DNA of 64,000 bases from an uncultured Collinsella sp. (GCA_958350755.1 CATWID010000007.1:1-64000); one strand, 5' to 3'. Positions 8,080 through 17,004 are shown, counted from the first letter of the stretch. Notes: generated by a model not told the origin, from the sequence alone. Translations and numbers: made by a program.

Positions 8080-8595
8080 ATGGAAGACAAGCATCTATAT
8101 CGAGAGACGCAATGGGATGTATCGGCCGAGGAAAGCCGTGCGCACCATGGCCTTGTCGCGATTGGCTTTGCGGTGCTTGCCGTGCTGGTGATTGCCTTTT
8201 GTATCTGGACGTATGGTGGTCGCGGCGGCGCTGCCTGGGAGTTTGAGGCCGACGATGCCCTGCCGATCATGACGGTGAAGGTCGCTGGTGGTAACACGGT
8301 GGCCGCGCCGGGCGACTATTGGTATCCGCGCGACGAGTTTGTGCAGCTGCAGCTGAGCGGTGGCTCCATTCCTGGTGAAGAGATCGAGCGCGTGACCTTC
8401 GATGCGTCGCTTAAGACGCTGTCGGTCGAGCTCAAAGATCAGGGGGACGTTCCCACGACCATGGACATTGCGCTGACGGAATGGCGCCTGGAGCCTCCGA
8501 CGGGTGTTGCGGTGTCCGAGGTTGAGCATGTCAAGATTACCTATCAGGACGGCTCGACAAATGAAATTGCCAAAGCCGACGGCTTGGCGGAATAG
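8080..8595 (+). CDS. Membrane-anchored hypothetical protein
   Basis: A 171-residue protein with a polar N terminus of about 24 residues, one hydrophobic segment (GLVAIGFAVLAVLVIAFCIW, about residues 24-43) and a soluble, probably exported C-terminal domain rich in beta strands and acidic residues. There is no signal-peptidase site, so it is likely a type II anchored protein. I do not recognise a family. The ATG at 8080 is chosen over earlier in-frame codons because GGGGAGG lies 6-12 nt upstream. It is divergent from thiC and isolated from obvious partners. Confidence 0.7.
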   Translation: MEDKHLYRETQWDVSAEESRAHHGLVAIGFAVLAVLVIAFCIWTYGGRGGAAWEFEADDALPIMTVKVAGGNTVAAPGDYWYPRDEFVQLQLSGGSIPGEEIERVTFDASLKTLSVELKDQGDVPTTMDIALTEWRLEPPTGVAVSEVEHVKITYQDGSTNEIAKADGLAE

Positions 8596-8635
8596 ACGCC
8601 GTGCCTAGGCGGCACATTCAAAAGTAGCGGTGATC

Positions 8636-9445
8636 CTACAAGGCCTGTTCGTTCAGGAAGACCAAAGTGCTCTTATTTGAAAGCTCGGGAAAGTGGCGAT
8701 AACCAACGTCGAACGCGGTGAGCCCGCTTACATCCTCGAGCTTGTTTTCTGCCATCCAGCGCACCATGGAGCCGCGTGCCTTTTTGCTGGCGGTCGAGCG
8801 CTGGATGGGCTTGCCGTTGCGGATGCCTTCGCCAAAGAGGCATGTGACGACCGTGGCATCGGTGGTGAGGCGGGGCAGAACGGCTTTGGCGTATTCCGCG
8901 CTGGCGAGGTTGACGATCGTAGCGTTGGAGCCCGCCGGAGCGATGGCCCGTGCGAGCTTGTCGCCCCAAAACGCATACAGGTCTCGGGCATCGTCGACGG
9001 CAAGCTTCGCGCCCATCTCCAGCCGATACGGTTCAACGGCATGAAAGGGGCGTACGCATCCGTAAAGGCCCGAGAGGATCCACAGATGGTCTTGCAGCCA
9101 TGCGAGCTGCGCGGAATCCATCACCTCGGGCGCCATGCTCTGGTATTGGATGCCGTGATAGGACATGACGGCAGGGGAGAGGTGACGGGCTAGTGCGGGA
9201 TTGTCGAGATCGCCGTTTTTCAGGATGGGCCCAAACTCATGCAGGGTGTTGAGGCAAGGTCCCAGCAGTTTATCACTCACGTTCCAGAGCGCCTGCAGAC
9301 CTCCGCTGCCTTCATTCCGCTCGATATCTAGCAGTACGCGGTGGAGGCGAGCCGTCTCGTGCGCAAAAGGTGGAATGCCCAGGACTTCAAAAGCATCTTG
9401 GGCCGCACGCATCTGCTTGGCGGGCGAAATGATGACCTGCAGCAT
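8636..9445 (-). CDS. yaaA: YaaA/DUF328 family peroxide-stress protein
   Basis: A 269-residue protein of the YaaA (UPF0246/DUF328) family. E. coli YaaA limits intracellular iron and oxidative DNA damage under peroxide. The family's opening MLQVIISPAKQM is visible, with the ILSGLYGCVRPFHAVEPYRLEMGAK-type region in the middle (about residues 117-140) and NLASAEYAKAV later. The open frame extends 68 codons further upstream, but the ATG at 9445 matches the family N terminus and has GAGGAG just before it. Its chemistry is not established. Confidence 0.88.
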   Translation of the reverse strand: MLQVIISPAKQMRAAQDAFEVLGIPPFAHETARLHRVLLDIERNEGSGGLQALWNVSDKLLGPCLNTLHEFGPILKNGDLDNPALARHLSPAVMSYHGIQYQSMAPEVMDSAQLAWLQDHLWILSGLYGCVRPFHAVEPYRLEMGAKLAVDDARDLYAFWGDKLARAIAPAGSNATIVNLASAEYAKAVLPRLTTDATVVTCLFGEGIRNGKPIQRSTASKKARGSMVRWMAENKLEDVSGLTAFDVGYRHFPELSNKSTLVFLNEQAL

Positions 9446-9468
9446 GGACTCTCCTCTGCCAAAAAGGA

Positions 9469-9535
9469 AGTTGCGGTGGAATACGGTCTGTTTTGGCCGT
9501 TTATGGGCCAGTTTAGTCCGTATTTCACCGCAACT
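9469..9535. repeat. AGTTGCGGTGAAATA-family palindrome, diverged copy
   Basis: The arms AGTTGCGGTGGAATACGG and CCGTATTTCACCGCAACT enclose a second pairing, GGCC/GGCC. It shares arm sequence with the perfect palindrome at 30275-30345 but carries several mismatches. It lies in the gap between the aminopeptidase stop and the yaaA start, both on the minus strand. Confidence 0.7.
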
Positions 9536-9548
9536 GATGAAGGGTTGG

Positions 9549-10946
9549 TTAGGCGCGCTCGATGAAGGCCTTGTAGCCGCGATAGGCCTCGTAGATGTCG
9601 GCCTTGTTGGCGACCTCCCACAGGGCGTGCATGGACAGGACGGCAACACCGGAGTCGATGACGTTCATGCCGTACTTGGCCATGATGTAGGCGATGGTGC
9701 CACCGCCGCCCGCGTTGACGCGACCGAGCTCGCAGGTCTGGAAGTCCACACCGGCCTCGTCCATGATGTCGCGGATGAGGGCCACATACTCGGCGTCGGC
9801 GTCGTTAGAGCCGCCCTTGCCGCGGCTGCCCGTGTACTTGTTAAAGCACAGGCCGCGACCCATAAAGGCTGCGTTCTTGGTTTCGAACTTGCCGGCGTAG
9901 CCCGGGTCGAAGCCGGCGGACACGTCGGAGGAGAGCATGCGGCTGCGGGCGAGCGCGCGGCGCAGGGCCAGCGGGCTATCCTCGCCGGCGAGCGTCATGA
10001 TCTCGGCGACGGTGTTCTCGAAGAAGCGGCTCGTCATGCCGGTGGCACCTACGGAACCGATCTCCTCCTTGTCGACGATGAGTGTGATGCTCGTGCGCTC
10101 CACGTTGGCGACGTTGATCTGGGCGAGCATGGACGGATAGGCGCAGACACGGTCGTCGTGGCCATAGCCCAGAATCATGGAGCGGTCGAGGCCCATGTCA
10201 CGGGCGGGGCCGGCGGGCACGACCTCGATCTCGGCGGAGAGGAAGTCCTCCTCCTCGACGTCGTACTGCTCCTTGAGGATATCCAGGAACATCTGCTTGA
10301 CGGGCTCCTTGGGAGCGTCCTTGTCGTCCTCGTCAAACTTGACGGGGCGGCCGCCCACGATCACGTCGAGGATCTCGGCGTCGACGGCGTCCTTGGCGGG
10401 CTTGGCCATCTGCTCGCTCGAGAGGTGGATCAGCAGGTCGGAGATGGTAAAGACCGGGTCGTCGGCCTTGTCACCGATGTTGATGTCGACGGTGGTGCCG
10501 TCCTTTTTGCAGATGACGCCCACGAGTGCGAGCGGGGAAGCGACCCAGTGGTAGCTCTTGACGCCGCCATAGTAGTGCGTGTCGAGATAAGCCATGTCGC
10601 CGGCCTCGAAGGCGGGGTTCTGCTTGAGGTCCAGGCGCGGCGAGTCCACGTGGGCGCCCAGGATGTTAAAGCCCTGCTCGAGCGGGGCGGTGCCCAGGTT
10701 GACGAGCATGAGGTCCTTGCCGTGATTAGCGGCGTACACCTTGTCGCCCGCCTTGAGCGTGCGGCCCTCGGCAATCACGGTCTCCAGATTGACGTAGCCC
10801 GCCTCCTCGGCCATCTTGATACCGGTCTTGACGCACAGGCGCTCGGTCTTGTTCTCGCTCAAAAACTGCTTATAGCCGCGGCAAAGCTCCTCGAGCTCCT
10901 CGATCTGCTGTGGCGTGTACTTTTTCCATGCGCAGGGACGCTCCAT
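9549..10946 (-). CDS. M18-family metallo-aminopeptidase
   Basis: A 465-residue aminopeptidase of the M18 (aspartyl aminopeptidase/Ape1) family, cytosolic and dinuclear zinc in type. Seen are GAHVDSPRLDLKQNP (metal-binding His and Asp), GYGHDDRVCAYPS, DKEEIGSVGATGM (catalytic Glu pair), GGGTIAYIMAKYG and VLSMHALWEVA (last metal His). Such enzymes trim N-terminal residues from peptides. The frame is open far upstream, but the ATG at 10946 has AAAGGAG 7-8 nt before it and gives the usual family length. It is divergent from polA. Confidence 0.92.
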   Translation of the reverse strand: MERPCAWKKYTPQQIEELEELCRGYKQFLSENKTERLCVKTGIKMAEEAGYVNLETVIAEGRTLKAGDKVYAANHGKDLMLVNLGTAPLEQGFNILGAHVDSPRLDLKQNPAFEAGDMAYLDTHYYGGVKSYHWVASPLALVGVICKKDGTTVDINIGDKADDPVFTISDLLIHLSSEQMAKPAKDAVDAEILDVIVGGRPVKFDEDDKDAPKEPVKQMFLDILKEQYDVEEEDFLSAEIEVVPAGPARDMGLDRSMILGYGHDDRVCAYPSMLAQINVANVERTSITLIVDKEEIGSVGATGMTSRFFENTVAEIMTLAGEDSPLALRRALARSRMLSSDVSAGFDPGYAGKFETKNAAFMGRGLCFNKYTGSRGKGGSNDADAEYVALIRDIMDEAGVDFQTCELGRVNAGGGGTIAYIMAKYGMNVIDSGVAVLSMHALWEVANKADIYEAYRGYKAFIERA

Positions 10947-11112
10947 GACGCAGGCTCCTTTCGGATCGATCGTGCTGGTTGATGTACCGTGAGCCATCGT
11001 ATCACGCTCGGGCCCGCGACGGCAGGGAAGCCTGATGTGCGGTGGCCGTGGGGCGGGGAGCGTGTAAACTGGTGGGAGCAAATCGTGCCCAGCCCAAAGC
11101 GAGGTATTCAAT

Positions 11113-13863
11113 ATGTCTGACAAGCGCCGCACCTTTGCCGTAATCGACGGCAACTCGCTCATGCACCGCGCCTTCCACGCCGTGCCGCCCACCATGAACG
11201 CGCCGGACGGTCGCCCCACCAACGCGATCTTTGGCTTTTTAAACATGTTTCTCAAGATGATCGACGCCTTTAACCCCGACGGTGTGGTCGTGGCGTTTGA
11301 TAAGGGCAAGCCGCGCGTGCGCATGGAGATGCTGCCGCAGTATAAGGCGCAGCGCCCGCCCATGGACCCCGACCTGCACGCGCAGTTTCCCATGATTAAG
11401 GAGCTGCTCGCTGCGCTCAACGTGCCGATTTTGCAGTCCGAGGGCTGGGAAGGTGACGATATCCTGGGCACCATGGCGCGCCTGGGCGAGGAAGCCGGCT
11501 GCGACATGCTGCTGGTGACCGGCGACCGCGACATGTATCAGCTCGTGACCGAGCACGTCAACGTGGTCTCGACCCGCAAAGGCCTGTCCGACGTGGCGAT
11601 TATGACGCCCGAGAGCGTGGACGACCTCTATCACGGCATTACACCGGCGCTCGTGCCCGATTTTTACGGCCTGAAGGGCGATACTTCCGACAACATTCCC
11701 GGCGTGCCGGGCATCGGCCCCAAAAAGGCGAGCGCGCTCATCGCGCAGTACGGCAGCTTGGACGAGGTTATCGCGCATGCCGACGAGGTCAAGGGCAAGA
11801 TGGGCGAGAACCTGCGCGCGCATATCGACGACGCGCTGCTGAGCCGCAAGGTCGCAACCATTCGTACCGATGCGCCTGTCGAGCTCGACTTTGATGCGAC
11901 GTCCTTCCCGGCGTTTTCTGCCGACGAGGTGTCCGCTGCGCTGGGCACGCTCGGCATTACGGCCATGCAGAACCGTTTTTTGGCGCTGATTGGCGGCGAG
12001 GGCGGGGCTGCGGCCGCTGCCAGCACGTTCGAGATGCCTGCTGTTTTGCGTGCCGCCGCCGGCGATGCCGAGGCGCTTGCTGCTGCCGCCGCCGAGGTCG
12101 TTCGCGCGATTGATGCCGGCGAGTGGGTCGCCGCCGTGGTGGACGACGACAAGGAAGAGGGCGCGCTCTTTGGCCTGACGCGTACGCTGTGGCTGGCGAC
12201 GTCCAAGGGGCTGTTTGCGCTCGAGGAGGGCGACGGCGGTGCGGCGGCTGAGGTTGAGGGCTTCAACTTCGCCCACGGCGTGATTGCCGGCGTGCTCGCG
12301 CGTCTGTTTATGGAGGGCCGCGTGGCGAGCCCGGACATGAAGGCGCTGTTGCACGAGCTTTCGCCCATCGATTCCTCTGAGCCCGAGCTCATGGATCCGC
12401 TCGCTGCCGATTCCACGCGTATCTTCGATACCGTGGTTGCCGCCTACCTGTTGGATTCCGACCGCTCCGAGTTCGATGAGGCGTATCTTGCCGATACGTA
12501 TCTGCAGATGGCACTGCCTGCGGCGCGCGGCGCAGAGGATGCTGGTGAGGACGCTCCGGCGTCTGCCGCCCGTACTGCGGCCCTGACGTTGGCGCTCGTG
12601 GCGCCGTTGCGCGAGTGCATGGCCCGTGAGAATGCCGCCAACGTGTTCGATGGCATCGAGATGCCGCTTGTGCCGGTGCTTGCCAAGATGGAGCGCGCGG
12701 GCATGCTTGTGGACCCCGACCGCCTGCACAGTCTGTCCGAGGGCCTGGCGACCCAGATTGCCGAGGTCGAGCGCAGCATTCGCGACCTGGCCGGCGACGA
12801 GACCTTTAACATCGGCAGTCCCATGCAGCTCTCGCACGTGCTGTTTGATGTTATGGGGCTTCCGACCAAGGGCCTCAAAAAGACCAAGCGCGGCTACTAT
12901 TCGACCAACGCCAAGGTGCTGAGCGACCTTGCTCGTGACCACGAGATCGTGCGTCTGATCTTGGACTGGCGTGAGAAGTCCAAGATTAAGTCGACCTATC
13001 TGGACACGCTGGGCCCGCTGCGCCGTGGTGACGGTCGCGTGCACACCACGTACAACCAGACCATTACCGCGACGGGGCGTTTGTCTTCGAGCGACCCCAA
13101 TCTGCAAAACATTCCGACGCGCTCGGAGCTGGGGCGTACCGTCAAGACGGCGTTCTCGGCGGGCGAGGGCAGCGTCTTTTTGGCGGTGGACTACTCGCAG
13201 ATCGAGCTGCGCCTGCTCGCGCATCTTTCGGGTGATGAACATCTGGTACGTGCCTTTAACGAGGGCGAGGACTTCCATGCCGAGACGGCCGCGCGCGTAT
13301 TTGGCGTGCCGGTGTCCGAGGTGACGCCCGACCTGCGCAGCCGCGCCAAGGCCGTGAACTTTGGCATTGTGTACGGCCAGCAGGCCTATGGCCTGTCGCA
13401 GTCGCTGCACATCTCGATGGCCGAGGCGCGCGACATGATCGATCGCTACTACGAGGCCTACCCGGGCGTGCGCACGTTCCTCGACAACGTGGTGGCACGT
13501 GCCAAGCAGACGGGCTATGCCGAGACCATGTATGGCCGCAGACGCCATATTCCCGAGCTCAAGGCCAAAAACCCGCAACTCCGCGGCTTTGGCGAGCGCA
13601 CGGCCATGAACCACCCCATGCAGGGCACCGCCGCCGACATCATCAAGATCGCGATGGCCCGCGTAAGCCGCCGCCTGGAAGAAGAGGGCTTTGCCGCCCA
13701 CATGATCCTGCAGGTACACGACGAACTGGACTTTGAGTGTCCCGTCGACGAAGTCGAGCGCCTCACCGCCATGGTCCGCGATGTCATGGAGCACGTAGTA
13801 GACCTCCGCGTACCGTTGATCGCCGAAGCCAGTACCGGCATAACCTGGGCAGACGCGAAATAG
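11113..13863 (+). CDS. polA: DNA polymerase I
   Basis: A 916-residue family A polymerase for Okazaki maturation and repair. The N-terminal 5'-nuclease (about 1-300) shows IDGNSLMHRAFHA, VVAFDKGKPR and a helix-hairpin-helix, IPGVPGIGPKKA. The middle (about 310-500) occupies the 3'-5' exonuclease position but lacks the DxE and later Asp motifs, so proofreading is probably lost. The polymerase part (about 530-916) has motif A VDYSQIELRLLAHLSGD, motif B RAKAVNFGIVYGQ and motif C LQVHDELDFECP. The ATG at 11113 follows the weak site GCGAGGTA. It is monocistronic, with a strong hairpin downstream. Confidence 0.96.
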   Translation: MSDKRRTFAVIDGNSLMHRAFHAVPPTMNAPDGRPTNAIFGFLNMFLKMIDAFNPDGVVVAFDKGKPRVRMEMLPQYKAQRPPMDPDLHAQFPMIKELLAALNVPILQSEGWEGDDILGTMARLGEEAGCDMLLVTGDRDMYQLVTEHVNVVSTRKGLSDVAIMTPESVDDLYHGITPALVPDFYGLKGDTSDNIPGVPGIGPKKASALIAQYGSLDEVIAHADEVKGKMGENLRAHIDDALLSRKVATIRTDAPVELDFDATSFPAFSADEVSAALGTLGITAMQNRFLALIGGEGGAAAAASTFEMPAVLRAAAGDAEALAAAAAEVVRAIDAGEWVAAVVDDDKEEGALFGLTRTLWLATSKGLFALEEGDGGAAAEVEGFNFAHGVIAGVLARLFMEGRVASPDMKALLHELSPIDSSEPELMDPLAADSTRIFDTVVAAYLLDSDRSEFDEAYLADTYLQMALPAARGAEDAGEDAPASAARTAALTLALVAPLRECMARENAANVFDGIEMPLVPVLAKMERAGMLVDPDRLHSLSEGLATQIAEVERSIRDLAGDETFNIGSPMQLSHVLFDVMGLPTKGLKKTKRGYYSTNAKVLSDLARDHEIVRLILDWREKSKIKSTYLDTLGPLRRGDGRVHTTYNQTITATGRLSSSDPNLQNIPTRSELGRTVKTAFSAGEGSVFLAVDYSQIELRLLAHLSGDEHLVRAFNEGEDFHAETAARVFGVPVSEVTPDLRSRAKAVNFGIVYGQQAYGLSQSLHISMAEARDMIDRYYEAYPGVRTFLDNVVARAKQTGYAETMYGRRRHIPELKAKNPQLRGFGERTAMNHPMQGTAADIIKIAMARVSRRLEEEGFAAHMILQVHDELDFECPVDEVERLTAMVRDVMEHVVDLRVPLIAEASTGITWADAK

Positions 13864-13910
13864 GAAAGCACTCCGTAAGGCAAGCTCGCCCAGACGCAAG
13901 CCCCCACATA

Positions 13911-13951
13911 CTTAAGATTTGGGACAAGCACTACTGATGAATTTGTCCCAC
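13911..13951. repeat. CTTAAGATTTGGGACAA hairpin, copy 1
   Basis: GGGACAA and TTTGTCCC pair around a 14-nt loop. The 17-nt left part, CTTAAGATTTGGGACAA, is identical to 26206-26222, in the gap before the metY-like gene. Confidence 0.65.
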
Positions 13952-13963
13952 AGTAACCAAAAC

Positions 13964-13998
13964 AGAGGGGAGCCCCTTCCAATAAGGGGCTCCCCTCT
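13964..13998. terminator. Strong bidirectional hairpin after polA
   Basis: A perfect 15-bp stem (13964-13978 with 13984-13998) with a 5-nt loop. A TTTT run follows on the minus strand; there is no T-run on the plus strand. It probably ends transcription between the convergent polA and HAD genes. Confidence 0.75.
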
Positions 13999-14069
13999 GC
14001 TCAAATCATTTCAGCTAAGTATCTAGACACTCAAGACGCCATCTTGGCGGCAGGTAAGTAAACCTAGGG

Positions 14070-14192
14070 CCTGGCCGGGCGGCACGGGTTAACTTTTCGT
14101 AGATTCCGCACGCAAAGAAAGCCACTTAATGTGGCTTTCGTCTTGCGCAGGACCTGACCGAGCGAAAAGTTAACCCGTGCCGCCCGGCCAGG
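14070..14192. repeat. 63-nt-core palindromic element, copy A
   Basis: Perfect 30-bp arms (14070-14099 with 14163-14192) enclose a 63-nt core (14100-14162). The core starts TAGATTCCGCACG, ends CAGGACCTGACCGAG, and contains a 9-bp hairpin with loop TTAAT. The same core length, ends and loop occur at 62811-62873. A further outer inverted repeat, 14035-14051 with 14214-14230, reaches into the end of the HAD gene. It may be a structured RNA element or a short mobile palindrome. Confidence 0.85.
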
Positions 14193-14206
14193 TCCGACGA
14201 GCCACG

Positions 14207-15034
14207 TTAACGAGCCGCCAAGATGGCGTCGATGAGCGTCAGTACGCCCCCGTCGTTGTTGCTCGGAATGCGCCACTTAGCATGCGCGTTCATATGCTCC
14301 TCGGCATTGTCCACGATAAAGCTGTGACCGACGCGCTCAAGCATGGGGATGTCGTTGTAGGTATCGCCCACGGCGGCGGCATCGGCGATACCGATGCCGA
14401 GCTGCTCGCACAGGTGCGCGACGCCCGAACCCTTGTCGACGCCCAGGTTCATAAAGTCGATCCACTCGCGGCCGGCATTGGTGACATAGAGCTGATCCGA
14501 GAACGCGGGGTTATAGGTCTCGCGGAACGCGGGCTCGGCGTCGTAGCCGGGGAAAAAGATCGAGATCTTATTGGACTCGATATCAAGGCCCTCAAAGGTG
14601 TCGACGTAGTTGATCGTGTTGTAGTAGACGCTGATCTCGTCGTGGTACTGATGGTCGCGGGCGAGCACATAGAACTCGTCGTAGCAGCACAGGACGGGGA
14701 CGGCGCGCGGGTCCTCCGAGGCACGAGCGAGCACCTGCTGATACAGCGCCACATCGATGTTGCTCTTATAGATATAGTTGCCGCGGTAGATAACGCAGGC
14801 TCCATTGTCGGGGCAAAAAGCAAGGCGGTTCTTAATGCTCTCGAACATTTCTTCGAGTTTTGGGGCGGGGCGTCCGCTGGCGGGGCAGAACACGATGCCA
14901 GCCTCGGCGAGCTTGTCTAGGCGCTCATCAAGACCCTGCGGCAACACGCGCTCGTCGGTGAGAAGCGTCTTGTCCATATCAACGGCGAGAATCTTAATGC
15001 TTTCGATATTGGTGTCCGATTCGTAAGTTTGCAT
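14207..15034 (-). CDS. Cof-type HAD-IIB phosphatase
   Basis: A 275-residue haloacid-dehalogenase-superfamily hydrolase of the Cof/HAD-IIB subtype, which dephosphorylates sugar phosphates or similar metabolites. Motif I is LAVDMDKTLL (nucleophile Asp19, acid/base Asp21), motif II is CPASGRP, and motif III/IV is the C-terminal KGSGVAHL ... VGDTYNDIPML. The C2-type cap lies between. The ATG at 15034 follows GAAAGG. It is divergent from the arginine genes, and its last codons lie inside the outer arm of the palindromic element. Substrate unknown. Confidence 0.88.
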   Translation of the reverse strand: MQTYESDTNIESIKILAVDMDKTLLTDERVLPQGLDERLDKLAEAGIVFCPASGRPAPKLEEMFESIKNRLAFCPDNGACVIYRGNYIYKSNIDVALYQQVLARASEDPRAVPVLCCYDEFYVLARDHQYHDEISVYYNTINYVDTFEGLDIESNKISIFFPGYDAEPAFRETYNPAFSDQLYVTNAGREWIDFMNLGVDKGSGVAHLCEQLGIGIADAAAVGDTYNDIPMLERVGHSFIVDNAEEHMNAHAKWRIPSNNDGGVLTLIDAILAAR

Positions 15035-15588
15035 AAAAGCGCGCCTTTCGTTTCGAAATTGTTTCAGATGTTATAACCATCAACTCGTAGTCAGGCGTAT
15101 TTTCGCAGGAACGCAGCGTATTTGCACTGCATTTCACAAACTAATGAAAAAACTTTTCAGAAATTTGAATTTGTCGCTTGTGCAGCAGGCACTTTATCGT
15201 AATATAGCGACCATCGAAAACGGAGACGGAAAAACAACCGCTTACCGAGGAAAAGGTACCGTTTACGATACTTGAATTGCGCCCGGCGATACGTGAAAGG
15301 AGAGGCAGATGCAGTTCGTAAAGATCATCACCACTGCAGACAATGCCATCCGACGCCAGCGCGCAATTTCCCGACGACGATAACAATCGTCTCTGTCCGC
15401 ATGGGGCGCAATGCCTCAACAGAGTCATTTTGAGGTCGTTGGGTTTAAGCACGACATAGCCGCATGTTTCTAGGGCATGCCTGTGATGCATTCTGCTGAA
15501 TAACCTGATATTGCACGGTTTTTGACCTCAAGGTGACTTGCAACTGACCGATGTTCTAATTAGCTACCAAGGGCGAAAGGAAACAGCC
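15035..15588 (+). other. argG upstream region with leader ORF
   Basis: This 554-nt gap holds a plausible promoter (TTGTGC near 15179, 16-nt spacer, TAATAT near 15201), the leader ORF at 15309-15383 and about 200 nt of untranslated sequence before argG. In that untranslated part CCTCAA (15413) can pair with TTGAGG (15430). The sequence TTTGAGGTC can instead pair with GACCTCAAG near 15527-15535. These are mutually exclusive pairings of the kind used in attenuation. I see no clear T-run terminator. Confidence 0.55.
15309..15383 (+). CDS. Arginine-rich leader peptide of argG
   Basis: A 24-codon ORF with a strong ribosome site (AAAGGAGAGG, about 4 nt before the ATG). Six of its last ten residues are Arg (positions 15, 16, 18, 22, 23, 24), and the final three sense codons before TAA are CGA CGA CGA. 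CGA is rarely used in the neighbouring genes. It lies 205 nt upstream of argG on the same strand. The composition, codon choice and location fit a ribosome-stalling leader that senses arginine or charged tRNA-Arg; this mechanism is inferred. I know of no described equivalent in this lineage. Confidence 0.75.
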   Translation: MQFVKIITTADNAIRRQRAISRRR

Positions 15589-16815
15589 ATGAGCAAGGAA
15601 AAAGTCGTTCTCGCATATTCCGGTGGTCTTGATACATCCGTATGTGTCAAGTGGCTCCAGGACGAGAAGAATCTCGATGTCGTTTGTGTCTGCGGCAACG
15701 TGGGCCAGGAAGAGACCGGACTGGATGCCAAGAAGCAGAAGGCGCTCGACCTGGGCGTTCTCGATTGCCAGGTGCTCGACCTGCGCGACGAGTTCTCCGA
15801 TGAGTTCCTGACCAAGGCCATCGCTGCCAACTCCATGTACGAGAACAAGTATCCGCTGCTCTCCGCTCTGTCCCGTCCGCTGCTCGCCAAGAAGCTCGTC
15901 GAGGTTGCTCACGAGTTTGGCGCGACCTACGTCGCCCACGGCTGCACCGGCAAAGGTAACGACCAGGTCCGTTTTGAGGCTGCCGTCAAGGCGCTCGACC
16001 CCGAGCTCAAGGTTATCGCCCCGGTTCGCGAGTGGGATCTGAAGTGCCGTCCCGACGAGGTCGCCTATGCCCACGCCCACAACGTGCCGGTTCCCGAGGG
16101 TGCCAACGACAACCCCTACTCCATTGACGACAACCTGTGGGGTCGTGCCATTGAGTGCGGTCACCTGGAGGATCCCTGGAACGAGCCGCTCGACGACGCT
16201 TGGGTTATGACCAAGAACCCCGAGGACACGCCGGACACCCCGACCTACACCGAGATTGAGTTTGAGGCCGGCAAGCCCGTCGCCGTCGACGGCAAGAAGA
16301 TGAAGCTCTCCGAGATCGTCATCGCCCTCAACAAGATCTCCGGCGACAATGGCTTTGGCCGCCTCGATCTGGTCGAGGATCGTCTGGTGGGCCTCAAGAG
16401 CCGTGAGTGCTATGAGGTTCCCGGAGCCCTGACGCTCATCACCGCCCACAAGGCGCTCGAGGACATCTGCGTCGAGGGCGACCTGCTCAAGACCAAGATC
16501 AAGCTCGAGCAGGATTGGGCCACCGCCGTGTACAACGGCCAGTGGTACAGTCCGCTCAAAAACGCGCTCGATGCCTTTATGGCCGATACCCAGAAGTTCG
16601 TGACCGGCACTGTCCGCCTGAAGTTCTTTAGGGGCAACTGCCATGTCGTCGGCCGCAAGAGCCCCTTCAGCCTCTACGACTACGGTCTGGCTACCTACGA
16701 CCGCGACACCACGTTTGACGAGAAGGCCAGCGCCGGCTTTATCGAGATCGATACGCTGTCGCTCAAGACGTGGGCAAAGGTCCAGGGCCCCAGCTCTGCT
16801 GCCGCCCAGGCCTAG
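15589..16815 (+). CDS. argG: Argininosuccinate synthase
   Basis: A 408-residue enzyme that ligates citrulline and aspartate using ATP, the penultimate step of arginine synthesis. The ATP pyrophosphatase loop AYSGGLDTS is at residues 9-17, followed by CTGKGNDQVRFE near 120-131 and REWDLKCRPDE near 152. Length and motifs are those of the bacterial ArgG family. The ATG at 15589 is used because GAAAGGA lies 7-8 nt upstream, although the frame opens earlier. It is followed by a terminator, a small ORF and argH. Probable control is through the arginine-rich leader. Confidence 0.96.
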   Translation: MSKEKVVLAYSGGLDTSVCVKWLQDEKNLDVVCVCGNVGQEETGLDAKKQKALDLGVLDCQVLDLRDEFSDEFLTKAIAANSMYENKYPLLSALSRPLLAKKLVEVAHEFGATYVAHGCTGKGNDQVRFEAAVKALDPELKVIAPVREWDLKCRPDEVAYAHAHNVPVPEGANDNPYSIDDNLWGRAIECGHLEDPWNEPLDDAWVMTKNPEDTPDTPTYTEIEFEAGKPVAVDGKKMKLSEIVIALNKISGDNGFGRLDLVEDRLVGLKSRECYEVPGALTLITAHKALEDICVEGDLLKTKIKLEQDWATAVYNGQWYSPLKNALDAFMADTQKFVTGTVRLKFFRGNCHVVGRKSPFSLYDYGLATYDRDTTFDEKASAGFIEIDTLSLKTWAKVQGPSSAAAQA

Positions 16816-16968
16816 CGCCTCCTTCCCTTGGTATCCGCGCGGCCCATCCGCGTGATACATAACGGGCGCACGGGGTCCCTACCTTTCGTTATGCTTGCTG
16901 ACACTTCTTAACATCGGTGGCCCCTACGTTCCGCCCGCATATATGACGCCGCGCCTGCGGCTGAGTCC

Positions 16969-17004
16969 GAGCCCCGCCGGGGTTGTCCGGCGGGGCTCTT
17001 TCTA
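16969..17004 (+). terminator. Strong intrinsic terminator after argG
   Basis: GAGCCCCGCCGG (16969-16980) pairs perfectly with CCGGCGGGGCTC (16987-16998), followed by TTTCT. It separates argG from the small ORF and argH. Either argH has its own promoter or readthrough is regulated. Confidence 0.85.

Noticed and set aside
11239..13899. Very long open frame on the strand opposite polA (886 codons)
   Set aside because: It is a shadow of polA caused by GC-rich third positions; it has no family motifs and no ribosome site. Similar long antisense frames opposite argG, argH, gdhA, the hydroxylase and clpX were dropped for the same reason.
15141..15491. 116-codon frame on the minus strand upstream of argG
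   Set aside because: It runs against the leader ORF and the argG promoter region, has no ribosome site, and its codon use does not fit the genome.
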